Positions 35,885 through 47,829 of a stretch of 64,000 nt of DNA are shown here, piece by piece. Origin of the DNA: Gerris lacustris. Taxonomy: Eukaryota > Arthropoda > Insecta > Hemiptera > Gerridae. A program made the position numbers and the translations under genes. The stretch is taken from assembly GCA_951217055.1 (NCBI GenBank), contig OX578279.1, positions 25,260,173-25,324,172 on the forward strand. Direction: 5' to 3'. Position 1 is the first letter of the stretch, and the number at the start of each line of letters is the position of its first letter. A model generated the notes under the pieces. The model had not been told where the DNA came from. It worked only from the letters and a program-made list of their open reading frames with translations, and did not search any database.

Positions 35885-36290
35885 TATATTTCAAGTATTT
35901 AAATAAAATTATAATTACTATTTATAAAGGGAGACAGACAGAGAAAAATAGACTTCAGCGCCGGGACTCGAACCACGGACCTCCCCCTCATATCCAGTGT
36001 GCGGGAGCTCTAACCAATTAAGCTACACTGAAGAATAATTTCCTTTGACGATATCGATACCTAATACCGAATTAAGCTTTCAAATGTTTCTACAAGTCTT
36101 AGAAGTCAACAAACGACAATAGAACTAGACCGAGAATTACGTTTGTAATTCGAGTTTCGGCGCTGAAGTCTATTTTTCTCTGTCTGTCTCCCATTATAAA
36201 TAGTAATTATAATGTGATTTAAATTAAAAATTAAACTTTCCGTAGTATGAATACTACCAATAACTTGTAAAAATTGAATTTCTATATTTC
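35885..36290. mobile_element. Family B tRNA-bearing foldback element, copy 3
   Basis: Shows the ancestral order most clearly: outer arm, full minus-strand tRNA-like sequence, a spacer of about 110 bp, a remnant plus-strand tRNA 3' end (GGCGCTGAAGTC), and outer arm ending GTAGTATGAATACTACC. The spacer matches, in reverse complement, the spacer before the tRNA of copy 1, with shared blocks such as GTTGACTTCT and GAAAGCTTAA. Confidence 0.85.
35953..36033 (-). tRNA. tRNA-like sequence in family B copy 3
   Basis: 81 bases on the minus strand. The acceptor strands CTTCAGTG and CGCTGAAG pair over eight positions with one G-T pair. The A box is TAGCTTAATTGG and the B box GGTTCGAGTCC matches consensus. 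The anticodon arm is about nine bases longer than normal (CTCCC/GGGAG around a long loop), so an anticodon cannot be assigned. The T-stem carries the same bulged T as the other copies. It is probably a tRNA-derived mobile sequence with intact pol III boxes. Confidence 0.55.
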
Positions 36291-36494
36291 AAGTATTATT
36301 TGAATTAAAAAAACCTACTTCCGAAAGTATTTAAATTTGAAAAACTAAGATTTTGAAAATCTATTTAACAAGCACGAAATGTCCTCAAGCACTTTTCTAA
36401 TTAAGATTAGAATTTCCTTGATGTATCTTAACATCATATTATAATTTTGTATTACACTCTTTCGGACAGTAATAGTCTGTTTGGCCAATTAAAA

Positions 36495-36800
36495 TCAAAT
36501 ATTGACTGGAACGACCCGAAAAATCTGGAATAACCAAAAAACCGGATCTGCGGTTCTCAAGTTATCAACATATAAACCAACAAAAAATAATAAAACTAAC
36601 TTAACTAATAAAAAAACCGCTTTGTTTTCCGGTGAAATCCGTGTCACGAAGGGGTTGAAGTCCGATGTTTCGCTTCCACTACTGGAAGTATCTTCAGAGG
36701 TGTGGTGCAGCCTTGGGTTTACTTGAAGCAACAACGTCGGAGAAACGTCAGAGTTCAACCCCTTCGTGACGCTGATTTTATCGGAAAACCAAGCTGTTTA
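36495..36800 (-). mobile_element. Repeat M, foldback with hammerhead-like core
   Basis: Arms at about 36625-36676 and 36735-36790 share GTCACGAAGGGGTTGAA in inverted orientation. On the minus strand one arm reads CTGAAGA, a CTTCC/GGAAG stem and then CGAAAC, the order of a hammerhead ribozyme core. Such terminal sequences occur in Penelope-like retroelements, but no reverse transcriptase is present. The 87-residue minus-strand frame crosses the repeat and is not a gene I recognise. Confidence 0.5.
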
Positions 36801-37282
36801 TTACAAGTCTACCGGCGAAAGCCTACGCACTAAGTTAATGAATTATTTTATTTATCAATATAAACATTTTTGTAGAAATATCTGGCAGGAATATAGAATA
36901 TTTGCTCTTGTTGTGTATAATTGTGTTGTAAAGATCATTTCAGCAGTTATAAATCTATTGTTGACTGTTATATAATCACAATGATGAGTAATTGTCTAGA
37001 CAGGGTGTGATATTAAAACAAAATAGTTGGCCAGAATGTGTACATGAGTGTAATCTTAAATTTTAATGGAATTTGAAGATACATTTTCTATAGGTCCGTC
37101 CACGTTAATTCTCTCATCTAACGACTTCGTTTTCTAACAATACAACGAAAAATAAAATTATAAATAATTTTTATATTCACATAAATTAAATCACATACAG
37201 ACAAAAACAAAGTCTAATTCTGTGGGAAAAAGATTTACAAAATTAATGAATGTACATATGAGTGTAACGAGGCGTCTATTAT

Positions 37283-37325
37283 CCGTATGTCATATCTACT
37301 TGATACAAGTAGATATGACATACGG
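37283..37325. repeat. Perfect 20-bp hairpin with 3-base loop
   Basis: CCGTATGTCATATCTACTTG is followed by ATA and its exact reverse complement. No second copy was noticed in the window. Confidence 0.95.
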
Positions 37326-38500
37326 TTTATGAGTACAAGCCAAATACTCGTGAGTAGAGAGAAAATCATGTCAAGGAAATATAGATGGTCTAGGATGGAG
37401 ATGCTGTTAGATTGCGTCAGGTGTCCAGTTTAATGGTGCATATATGTAAACCCTGTGCCAAATTACCCTCACTCGACCTCGCCTTTAACCAGACATAAAC
37501 ACGATAATCCTAACAATGACATTATATATCATATGACTTTTCTTCAATTCCAAATTAAATTATTATACATACTATTTTTTTATAAAACAATTATAATAAT
37601 ATTTATTTAAATATTAACAATTTCAATCAGGTTATATAGAAATTAATCTGTTTAAATATTTTCTCCTTAAATTATTAATGTCGGTTTTTTTTTTATCTTA
37701 AGTAGTGTATACAATTAATAATTTAAAACCGTATTTCTTATACAATTGTAAGTTCGCAGCGTCTTTAGTGTTCACTTTTAGTGTAACTTTATTTCAATGT
37801 CTTATAGATGTTTTAATTAAAATTTCTAACTGCATAAGATTACCTAAGTTCTGTTTTATAACCCAAGGAATAAATTTGAAAATCTACTATGTGCCTACTC
37901 ATAATTTGTTTCCTACTCCAATTGGTGGTTCCTGAAGGTTTTGTTTCAAAATCCGAAGATAGACCTCGTGGTCTTGTTGACTTTTCAGTTTTAAACATTA
38001 TTTTATCTTCCTGGGATACGAACTATCATCTGATATCGGTTAGTGACCATATGATTCACGTTTTGGTTGTCATATTATGTAAATATTAAACGTGAATGAA
38101 TTTGTTACCTCACCAATTTACCGTGTGATTTTTAGGGTTGACGTATCACCTATTTGAAATGAAGCACGAATGCGGGTTTATTTAAATTTAGCTCAATGGT
38201 AGAACAATGACAATGTCGCACTACAAAACATTTGTCCGCTTGTAAGTTATTTTACATGGGTCTTTTAGGTACTATACTGTATTTTTATTAGAATATTCTG
38301 CTAAAATCTGGATTAAAAAGAGCTTTAAGATAAAAGATAATAGTAAATGGTGATATTGATATAAGCGATCGCTTCCTACATTAAGCTTAAGCTTGATCAT
38401 ACGTAAACATTTTTTTTAATTAAGTTAAAATATGAAGAGTTATAGTAGTCATCATAAAAAGTCTCTCTTAGCAAAAATATATTTATTAAACTTCAAACTA
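37326..38500. other. No confident gene
   Basis: A+T-rich. Two overlapping plus-strand frames at 37705-38089 have no recognisable motifs. A GAGCTC-free, stop-poor patch at 37900-38080 could hide an exon, but no clear splice pair was found. Confidence 0.35.
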
Positions 38501-38660
38501 GCTCTCGCAACTATATGACCATCATCAGTGCCGAAAGGATGAAAAGTGTTAATAAATAACAGAAATTATGAGAGTGTGGTGAGTCATACCAAGCCAAAGA
38601 CTGGCATGAGACATATTTGCATCCCTTCGGCACTAATGATAGCCATATAGTGGCCGAGAC
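38501..38660. mobile_element. Repeat N, inverted arms with CTGATGA motif
   Basis: Two 41-base arms (38501-38541 and 38620-38660) are inverted copies at roughly 80 percent. The right arm reads TAATGA, a GCCA/TGGC stem and then GAGAC. The left, on the minus strand, reads CTGATGA followed by TGGTCATATAGTTGC. The order resembles the hammerhead core seen in M and W. Confidence 0.5.
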
Positions 38661-40175
38661 ACTCTATATAGCCATTTAAAAAATGTGTTTTTTCGAGGAA
38701 AGACTTTTCTTTCACATTTATTTTTTAACCTTTTAAGCGTAGGAACGTAAATCTACTTTTCATCAAGTATAGTAGACTTTACATAAGAAATCGGTGTATG
38801 TGAACAAGCTGTCGAACTTTTCCTTTGGTCCCACGTGAGCCGGATTAATTATTTTTTCTTTAGACTTAAAATAAAGTATAATAATTTATGAATAAAATAT
38901 ACTTCAAGAAATATCTAAATTCTAAATGAAAAATCGTCCATGTTAAACATCTTTTTAATATTTCTGGCGTAAATTTTATTTTATTGGTTGCCTGTCTGTT
39001 CATTCCACGGTGCTTATAATTCAAGAAGGGCCCCAAGACAATACTTCTCCATTTGTCCTCCTGCGCGCCTCAGTCTAACCTTATTAAGGAAAATCCCCAA
39101 CCCAGCTTGATTAAATCGAGGACTTATTTAATCAAAAAGCAATAAACATCTGTGCTAAGGTTCCCGTTAACATATTAGCAGTGAATTCTCATAAACTACT
39201 GAATAAAGCTATTAATGTTACCTTATGGGATACCGATATTAGGAATATATAAATATTCCATTACATTTCACAAGTTAATGCGCTGAGAACACAAAAATAT
39301 GCACTAGAATATGCGATTAATGATAAATTAAAATTAATTTTAGTTTCTTTTGTTAGTAAAAATGTTAGTAAAAATAAAACAAAATAATAAGAAATTAATT
39401 TGATACCAAGTGATAGTTAAAATTAGTATATTAATACCCTTGTTAGCACGATTACATAATTACCACTCACCGGTTTGAACCGAAATTCTGCAAGATTGTT
39501 CCATTCAGATAGATGTTGTACTCATTCAGTTAGACCGTACACCAGTAAAGCTCACTACACAAAATTAAAAATTATTAACTTTTTAAAATGTCATTTTTTT
39601 TATTGGATGTAAGAGGGAATAATGTAATTCAAGGATTATGACGGCAAATTTTCAAACAAAAAAACGCTTAGCGTCAATTCATGATACCATCAATTTGACC
39701 TCTATAATTATTGGTAGAAGGAAAAAGACTGGTCTAACCCTAGTAAATAAACTTAAATTAACTTATCCCTAATAAACTTAATTTAAATTTGTTGCAGTTT
39801 GAGATTGAAGTAGAACTTAAAGGACCACGTTATATTGCAGAAAATTATTTCAGCAATATAGTGAAATTGTTATACTATTTAATGAATATAACTCAAATAG
39901 TAAAGCAAAGGAAGTTATTGTTAGTCATTAGTTATAATCCCTTAAGACGACGAATTAATAGGGTTTGTATATATGAAATATCAATGATAGTGTCTGTATG
40001 TTAAATTCCCGCCATTCTGTTTTGTATTTTTGAAACTATCATGAATGTTATCAACTAGGTTTGAGCTCCGCATAATATCGGTAGAACCGGCTAATTTTGT
40101 ATGATGAGTATATATTCAATTCAGACCTAGAAATTATCAATAATCAATTCATTGATGTATTCTTCAATTTATCCC
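38661..40175. other. No gene seen
   Basis: A+T-rich. A 71-residue plus-strand frame at 39789 has no motif. Confidence 0.45.
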
Positions 40176-40482
40176 TTTGATTATAAATTCTTCTTTTTTG
40201 GTCTTTAGGGATTTTAATAATTAAAACTAACTATTTTTTTAATTAGTTAACTTTTTAATTAGATTAACTGATAAACAATGAGTGTATTAGTTACTCAAGC
40301 TGTTTTAAATATCTTTTCATTCAGCTAATGTCACAGCATATTATGTAATATTCAGATAAGGCCTGAAGATGCCCGGGTTTGGGCAAAATATAGCTTTTAA
40401 AAATATTATAATTAAAAAAAAGTTGGTTTTAATTATTAAATCCGTAAGGACCAAAAAAAAAAAAGAAGAAATTCATTGATTA
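40176..40482. mobile_element. Repeat W, foldback MITE
   Basis: Inverted ends of about 50 bases share TTCTTCTTTTTT, TTGGTC and GGATTTTAATAATTAAAAC blocks. The interior has CTGAAGA followed by a TGCCC/GGGCA stem and AAAT, close to a hammerhead core but with the conserved GAAA altered. Confidence 0.6.
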
Positions 40483-40550
40483 TGCCTAACTTTATTTAGA
40501 TTCATTTTATTTTGATTTAGACGGTATTTATTTTGTTTATCCTCATATTT

Positions 40551-41085
40551 AGAGAAAGTATGATGGCGCGAAAATTCGATTTTGATGGATTTACACGTTT
40601 TGAGGTCCCCTGAGTCAAAATAAGTTGTTTTGTCGTCTGTGCAGATGCCTGGAGCCTAAACTACCGGGCCGAATTAAACGAAATTTGGCATACATGTTCA
40701 GAAAAGAGAAATAAATTTAACCCTAATTTAGGGGCGCTGCCCCTTCAAAAACTCTGAAGAAACGTGAAAAAATGTTATTTCTCGAATACGGTTCCGACGA
40801 TTTTAATTAAAAAATTCTAAAATGTAGCCCATTTAAATACGATTCTAATGATATAAGCCGTTTTCCCGAGAAAATTCTAGATCCTGAGAAAATAGCGCGG
40901 ACAGAGAGAGAGGCCGGGTTCGATTCCCCGCCCAGAAGAAGTTATGTTTATGTTAAATTTTGATGAAATGTTCAATAATAATTAAATTTACCTACGAAAA
41001 CTAATAAATTGAAAACACTGGGCTAAGTAATTATGATCTCGTATATGAGAAAGTTTGTCTGAGTTGTCTCGGACCGATTTTTACT
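40551..41085 (+). mobile_element. Family F repeat, copy 2
   Basis: Same order as copy 1: GAGAAAGTA, GCGCGAAAATTCGATTTT, TTTGAGGTCCCCTGAGTC, AAATTTGGCATACATGTTC, CCGTTTTCCCGAG, CCTGAGAAAATAGC, GGGTTCGATTCCCCGCC, and the end CTCGGACCGATTTTTAC. The GGGTTCGATTCCCC stretch is a near-consensus pol III B box. Confidence 0.85.
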
Positions 41086-43174
41086 TTTAATGTTTTGAGC
41101 AGTTTCACGTGAATTTGTCCTAATTCTTATACATCTTATTTATTTTATATTTTTCGCTTCTTTCACGTTTCATTACTTACTTCTAATGATTGGGGTAGTC
41201 AATATCGGTCTTTTATATCTAAATTGTATCAGCCTAATAATTATTTAATTTTTTATTTATTTATTTGTATTGATGTTATTACTATAATTTATAGGTGTAT
41301 GTTTATGATCTTCAGATCTAGTAAGATTTGACGGTAGTCAATTCTTCGTTGGACAAGGATATTAAGTTATGGGCTGGAAGAATTAATTTTATCTTGAGAG
41401 TAGGATAATGTATCTTATGAGAATTATGAATTTAAGTGTATAATCCCATTTGGACTTTTACTTTTTTCTTTATTATATATCATGCAGCTAACAAAAAAAA
41501 AAAAGTTGTTTTTCCTTTCATTTACGAAAATGGGGAAAAAGAGAAGAAATTTATTGGTTAAGTTACTTTTGGCTACACATTTGGATGTAGGCTAAGGCTT
41601 GAGTGAATTTGAGACACTAGCATATTTGTTGTTAACTTCAGAATAGTGGAAACATCTTTGAAATATAACTGCTGCACAATTATAGGTTTTTATTCGCTGA
41701 GTTTTTAAGAGTACGAGGGGAAATGTACGAGTGAGGGTTGTTTACTCGTGTAGTGAAGATACTGGGTCCTAACACTTTATCTCAATGTACATGCCGACTC
41801 TCTAATTTCAAGTTTTAGGGTTTCCGAGTCCCCCTCGACGACTTCATTTAGACTTGTCGGGTGCTCCGTTTTTGAAGCATCGTCCTAGAACTAAAACGCC
41901 GAGTCTCTCTCCTTGTCCTTGCCCGAACTTCCCTAAACCTTCTCTTGGTTCTAAAGCACCAATTAAAAGAAACCCTCCTCGAAGTTCTCCGGTTGTCTTT
42001 TAACCTTCTGTCCTCAGATTCGTCCTGCAATCTTCTCTAAATAGAGTTTTCTCCAGTTTTATTAAAGGACCAGGTTTTTTTTTTGTTCCTCTTGTTTAAT
42101 TGTTTAGAACTTGTCTTTTTAATATTTGCTTAGAAGCCGAGGGATAATGAAAAAGTTAAGAATAAAAAGAGCTTATATTAAAGTCTTGTACTCTTGGATA
42201 TTTATTTAATATACCATGTATAATAATATAATTTTTTAATGACTTTTTTCTTTCATGCTTCTAATTAACTTTGTGCGAGTATTTATGTAATGAACTAAAG
42301 CTGCTTTTAACAGATGTAATTAAGGTTGACGATTCAACGACAAAACGACAAATTACTCATTACTCTTTACCCCCGGCTATCTTGACTCTTTTATTTACTT
42401 CAATTCAACAAAAAAACGTTTTTCCCCTTTCTTTCTTTCTAAAAAAAATACCTTGGAGAGTCGCTGATTTCGGTAAACATTGATTTTTCTTTTTAATTTA
42501 ATTTTATTTGTCTTTTATTTTTAAAGTAAATCATGTTTTCTGTATATATTTTTAAAATTAAAACAATTAAAATAATGAAAGCGGAAAAATAACGAAATTA
42601 GTTTATAGGTATACATTTACTTTATAATTGTATTTTTGAACGTCTCGCTTTTTCGAAGTACAACAATTCAAATCCGGATAATCTTCAGTTCCTTTACTAA
42701 AGTTTTCACAACTATTGCTTAACATTAAATTATGTGTAATAGTTGCTTTCAAATGGAAACCGATGTATAAAAATATTAGATTTTAAATCTTTTTGCTACA
42801 GCAACAACTTCTTTTAGATTCATAAAAGGATGTGTATATGGCGACCTGAGGCGTTTAAATAAATTTCGTATTAATCAGTTCGAGGAACTTCGCGAGCCTA
42901 CTGCTGTTCTACTAAACATGAAAATGTTGCGTGTACTCCCCCCCCCCCTCCCCCCAAAAAAACTATATGTCTGCTGTTACTAAAGCAGTCTATTAAGCCA
43001 TAGAAAAAATTACAATAGCAATTTGATCTGATTAGCTGGGAATCCAAAATGGCGGATAATTTATATTAAGGAATTTCTTTTTTTTAATTTTGAGGGTATT
43101 AAAGAGTAGATTACAATAATATAAGACCCCCCCCCCCCCCCCCTTCATACTATTTTTTTCAATTTTTAAGTTTT
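41086..43174. other. No confident gene; C-rich tracts
   Basis: A patch at 41750-42030 is less A+T-rich and has an arginine-rich 60-residue minus-strand frame without a recognised domain. Long C tracts stand at about 42938-42955 and 43127-43143. Confidence 0.4.
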
Positions 43175-43372
43175 TTGGTAGTTTTCATACTACGGAAAGT
43201 TTAAATTTTAATTTAAATCAAATTATAATTATTATTAACTAAGGGAAACAGACAGTGAAAAATACACTCCAGCTAAAATATAGAGACGCGTGGTTTAAAT
43301 CCCGGCGCTGGAGTGTATTTTTCTCTGTCTGTTCCCCTTAGTTAATAATAATTATAATTTGATTTACTATTT
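43175..43372. mobile_element. Family B foldback element, copy 4
   Basis: Left end GGTAGTTTTCATACTACGG, inner arms TTAACTAAGGG/CCCCTTAGTTAA with the AACAGACAG/CTGTCTGTT block. The centre retains only a tRNA 3' remnant (GGTTTAAATCCCGGCGCTGGA). Confidence 0.8.
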
Positions 43373-45589
43373 TTTTGTTCACAATACCAACGAAACCCTT
43401 TTTATGTGAGACTTCACGTACACGTACAACCATTTTATTTATAAAACATCCTCCGAATCCCTTTTGCACTAGACTCTTACAAAACTACTGTAAAATGCTT
43501 AGCTGACTGGAGTGTGTTGCTGTACGTGTGTTTTAAGAGATGCTTTAACTCATGGGATAGATGATTATTATCAATTATATGAAAAACTGAAAGTAAATAC
43601 ATAAGAAGAAAATCGATTTAGATTTAAAGAATATTATTATGAATAATCAATAAATAATAATATAAAGATATTATCGTATCTTATTAGTGATTTCTTATCA
43701 GGTACAGTGTTGCCTGTTGCAAAAAATATTTAAAAAATTTAGAAGTTATCAAAAATAAAATTATTAATAACAAAAGAACAACACTGTGTTTTTTGACAAT
43801 GGTCAAAAAACACACATGGGACATGGTCTATTTTATTAAAAACTCACTATACATGACGACACTAGCGCACTCCTCTCATTTCCATGACTTCTTGGTCGAC
43901 CTCTAGTAATATTTTTTTCAAAGTTCTATTATTAATAAATTGACGATAAAAACAAACAAACCAAACCATTCCATAAAAAAATAATCTGACGCAAGAAGAG
44001 TACATTCTGCAATTATTATCTCTTTTTTTATAATATGTATTAAAGGTTGTAAATGTCATCATGTCTAGCAATTTAGCTGATTAAGACGTGGGAGTGTTTA
44101 AAGCGAATGTCTTCTGTAACACGGTTAATATTTGGCACGCATATTTTAAAAAGTGGTATAATTAGATTAGATTCTTTGTTCTTACTATTGTAATCCTTTT
44201 TGAAATTGGCAAGTTTTCTGGATAATTTCCTTTTGCATTGAATGTTAAAAATTGTATACATATTAATAAGAGGTTTCATGCATTTAAATCAACGTGAATA
44301 ATTTTGAGTTTATTTACAATGTCTGAAATGTAAATTTGTTATACTTCAACATTGATTTATGTAAAAAAAATATATATCTTAGTTTACATTTTATAAATTC
44401 AAAAGACAAGATTATAAGCTTAGGATTTAAAACGACGGATAAATTAATTGTGGTATTAGATTGATGAAACTAATTTAATTATCCGTCGTTGCAACTGGTG
44501 GCTGCTCTTGCATGAAAGTGGTGTACTCCTACTCGCACATGGGTGCAGGTTCGTTTGTATTTTTAATCCTCTGAGTTGAATAAATCTTAAATTATAAAAC
44601 AATTTTTTTTCGATTGTACGTGAGAGAATGTGGTTTTGGTTTTTCATGATGTAAATGTTTTATTTTAAATTCACTAGATAACATTTTTTTCCCCGAATAA
44701 ATAAACAAAAAAAAACACCTAGGCGAGATCAATGGTATTCTGATTATTTTAGAGGGTGGGATATAGTGTATGAAGACCGGATTAGACGTATAATGAAAAC
44801 ACCGGTCACCCTAGATGAAACTGGTTTGCGAAAACCCTTCACAATCCTGGTCGAGAAGGGCACTAAAATTCGTAGGGACTCCAGATTTTGAGAGTGGGCC
44901 TGTAGGATAAACATTCCGCACGGAAGCCCCATGAATATTCCGCTGATAAATAAATTAAAGGGTCGGTAGATACCTAACTCCCCTCCCCCACCCCAATCTA
45001 GAGATTTATCCGGAGCCTGGGATTTCGGGAATATGTTTGAAGAAACATGTGACTTTTTTTTCATTCCATCAGAATAAAAGTGTTAGAAATGAACTCTGAA
45101 CGTGAAAAAATACAAAATGGCATAAAGCTTCTAGAAACTAAGTGTTACTTTATAATTTTTTATGTTTTGAAGTTATTTTTCATAATCTAAAACATAATGC
45201 TGTTCTAAATTCTTAAATTAGGCTGTTTAAGACAGTTAAAAATTTGATTGAGATTAAAAAAACAATTCGATTTAGCTATGTCCTAACAAACTAAAGAGAC
45301 CCAACAAAATTGCGAATTATCCAGCTAAAATTATAAGTTCATAGCCTTTATAAATTAGTTTACTAGGTAAATTAGTTTACATGGGATGATACAGTTTATT
45401 AATAACGACATGATAACCGGAGAACTTAGACAATTCTGTATTTAAATTAAATTAGATAGGTTTAAAATAAATTAAAGCTAGAGTTAGATTAAACTAGATG
45501 TAAATTAAATTAGAATAAGTAGTACCAATAAAAACCGGTAAAATGAGTTGTGTTCAGAAATGTTATTGCATTTGATTTGACATTTTCAA
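43373..45589. other. No recognised gene; one GC-milder open frame
   Basis: Mostly A+T-rich. 44744-45064 on the minus strand is an unbroken 106-residue frame in a visibly milder composition than its flanks. It contains a DWGGGGELG stretch and a hydrophobic FISGIFMGL stretch. I recognise no family and see no splice border that supports it. Confidence 0.3.
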
Positions 45590-45599
45590 AAGTGAATAT

Positions 45600-45680
45600 A
45601 ATGAATATCAGTCAACTAATGATGACTGATGGACCCATTAAAGCGGTCGAAACTGTTGAGGTTTGAAAATAAAATCATAC
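45600..45680 (+). repeat. Repeat X with hammerhead-like core
   Basis: CTGATG is followed by a GACC/GGTC stem around CATTAAAGC and then GAAAC, the hammerhead order but lacking one conserved A. A CAGTC/GACTG hairpin precedes it. Confidence 0.4.
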
Positions 45681-45797
45681 ATTTTTCCTAAATTGTATTT
45701 AATTTTATTTAATGAATTTCAAGAAACTGTATCTTCTTGAAAAATAATACATATTATTTGTCTAAGCAGCTTTCTAGAAATCAGCCAATTATTTTGT

Positions 45798-45826
45798 TTC
45801 CAAGCTTACCGAAGGTAATGGAAGCT
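45798..45826. repeat. Short dispersed hairpin V, copy 2
   Basis: TTTCCAAGCTTACCGAAGG then TAATGGAAGC. It matches the motif at 29849-29878 with a few changes. Confidence 0.5.
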
Positions 45827-46446
45827 ATTTTTATGCGTAACAAAGTTTAGAGTTTAATTGGAAAAAATACATTTTTTCATTAAAAATTGCTGCTGAGTTT
45901 GACAGTAAATCTATACTCTTCTACGATTTTTAAATCAGTATTTATTATAAGCCATGTTATTCAATTTATTCATTCGAAATCGAAAACTCTTTAAAGATTA
46001 AATTTGTTACAATAAGAAGACTACCTAAAAAATATATATTACAAGAGAAATATAAACTAATGTAGATTTGAAATGTAATAATTCTAAATTTTATTATTGA
46101 GTGAAAATATTTAAAATATAGCAATTCTTAAAAATCGTACAAAAATTAATATTAGGTTGTAAAATGTTTATTAAAAATAAATCAAATATGACTTCCTTCG
46201 AAATCAATGGTAAGCCATTTTTTATTATGACTAGCTAAATTCATTTTTACCTACAACACTAAATTATTCTAGAATGCTTGATTAACAGCATTATCTTTGT
46301 GTTCTGTAAAAGCTTAAAAGAAGTTTTAGGATATATTAATCTACCTAAGATTTATAAACACTTCTCTTTTCACTTCATTTGCTTTCTCTGATAAAATCTA
46401 TAAATTATTAGATTATTTAATATAAATATTATGTTTTTATGTGGAC

Positions 46447-46451
<5 letters not shown>

Positions 46452-46520
<69 letters not shown>
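46452..46520. repeat. (TA)n microsatellite
   Basis: About 34 uninterrupted TA units. Confidence 0.98.
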
Positions 46521-46525
<5 letters not shown>

Positions 46526-47430
46526 GTAATATGTAAGTTTAAAAGGGAGAAAAACATAAGTTATTCATTGTAAGATAAAGATCCTTTATAATATGTTGAG
46601 CCCTATATAAAGTTTAAGTCTGATATATATTAAGGTTGGTAGTGGGGGAAGGATATAATGGTTTTTGAAGGAACAAGCCCGTGTAGGAAAGTGTTGCCTT
46701 GTATTTTGTCGCGAGGTATGTTAGCTGAATAAACATGGTTGCTGTCGCTGATAGAGATTGGTCTATTTGTGGTTATGAACTAACTGGAAGCCCTTCTATA
46801 CCCGTCCCCATCCCTTGATGAGGCAATAAACGTACCCCCGTCCCAAAGCCAATAACTATATCTCAAAACACCCCGTCTACCTTCCCTATCTTTTCCAAAC
46901 CTTGGTGCTTTTCGTGGCCCTGCAAGCTTTGAAAACACCAAAAATGAAGGTAGTTAAGGTACAACATAGCCCTTTGGCACGGCTTATTACTATGTGCTGG
47001 GTTGTCCCGCACAGTATTCTTTTTCTACCCTTACTATGAAATTCTTGTCTTACTTTTGTATAGTTTGTCCCTTGGTATCCTCTACTTTGTGCTCTTTACA
47101 ATTCTCGTAGCGTTATACCTATTGTAAGTATTGTAGAGTAATAATATGATAGTTCCTTTTTTTCTCATACATCGAGCAATATTAGCTTTCTAATAGGGTA
47201 TTTTTCCTAATAGCTATAGATATTGCACCACTAAAAAATAGATAATTCGTTTAACATTTTTTCCTGTTAATTTATGTTTTATTTATTACACATCGATAAA
47301 CATCACTATTTAAGTAACTTTTGTCTCAGAAGCTACACTCATGAAATAAATAAACTAATATTATTCTAACCAGAATTTCCATTAATTATTATTTGTATTT
47401 TATTTAAATAAAATCTACATTTTTAAGTAT
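46521..47430. other. No recognised gene
   Basis: 46640-47080 is milder in composition but has stops in every frame at short intervals. It could be an untranslated exon, a regulatory region or an old repeat. Confidence 0.35.
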
Positions 47431-47575
47431 TATGTAGTATTTATACTACGGAAAGTTTAAATTTTAATTTAAATAAAATTATAATTATTATTAACAATGG
47501 AAAACAGACAGTGAAGAATAGACTCCAGCGCCGGGACTCGAACCGTACGGGCCTCTATATTTTTTCAAATATAGA
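47431..47575. mobile_element. Family B fragment, copy 5 (one arm)
   Basis: Left arm only: GTAGTATTTATACTACGG, AACAGACAGTG, and a minus-strand tRNA 3' part CCAGCGCCGGGACTCGAACC. It is truncated at about 47575. Confidence 0.75.
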
Positions 47576-47829
47576 AATATAAAAAATATTTTTTAAATAA
47601 CAAATTTTTATGAAATGTGGATAGTTTGTCGAAAGTAGCTCGCAGATAGCCCATAGCCCTAGATTAATTTGAACCGTCTGCGCTCTTTAAATTTTCATAA
47701 ATTGATACTTTAATTCATGCAAAAAATCTAAACAATTTTGACATTTAAAAAAAAGGGGAAACAATTACATAAATTAGATAATAATGGCTTGTAAAATCAA
47801 TGAAGTACATGATAGAATGCGAGGAAGCT

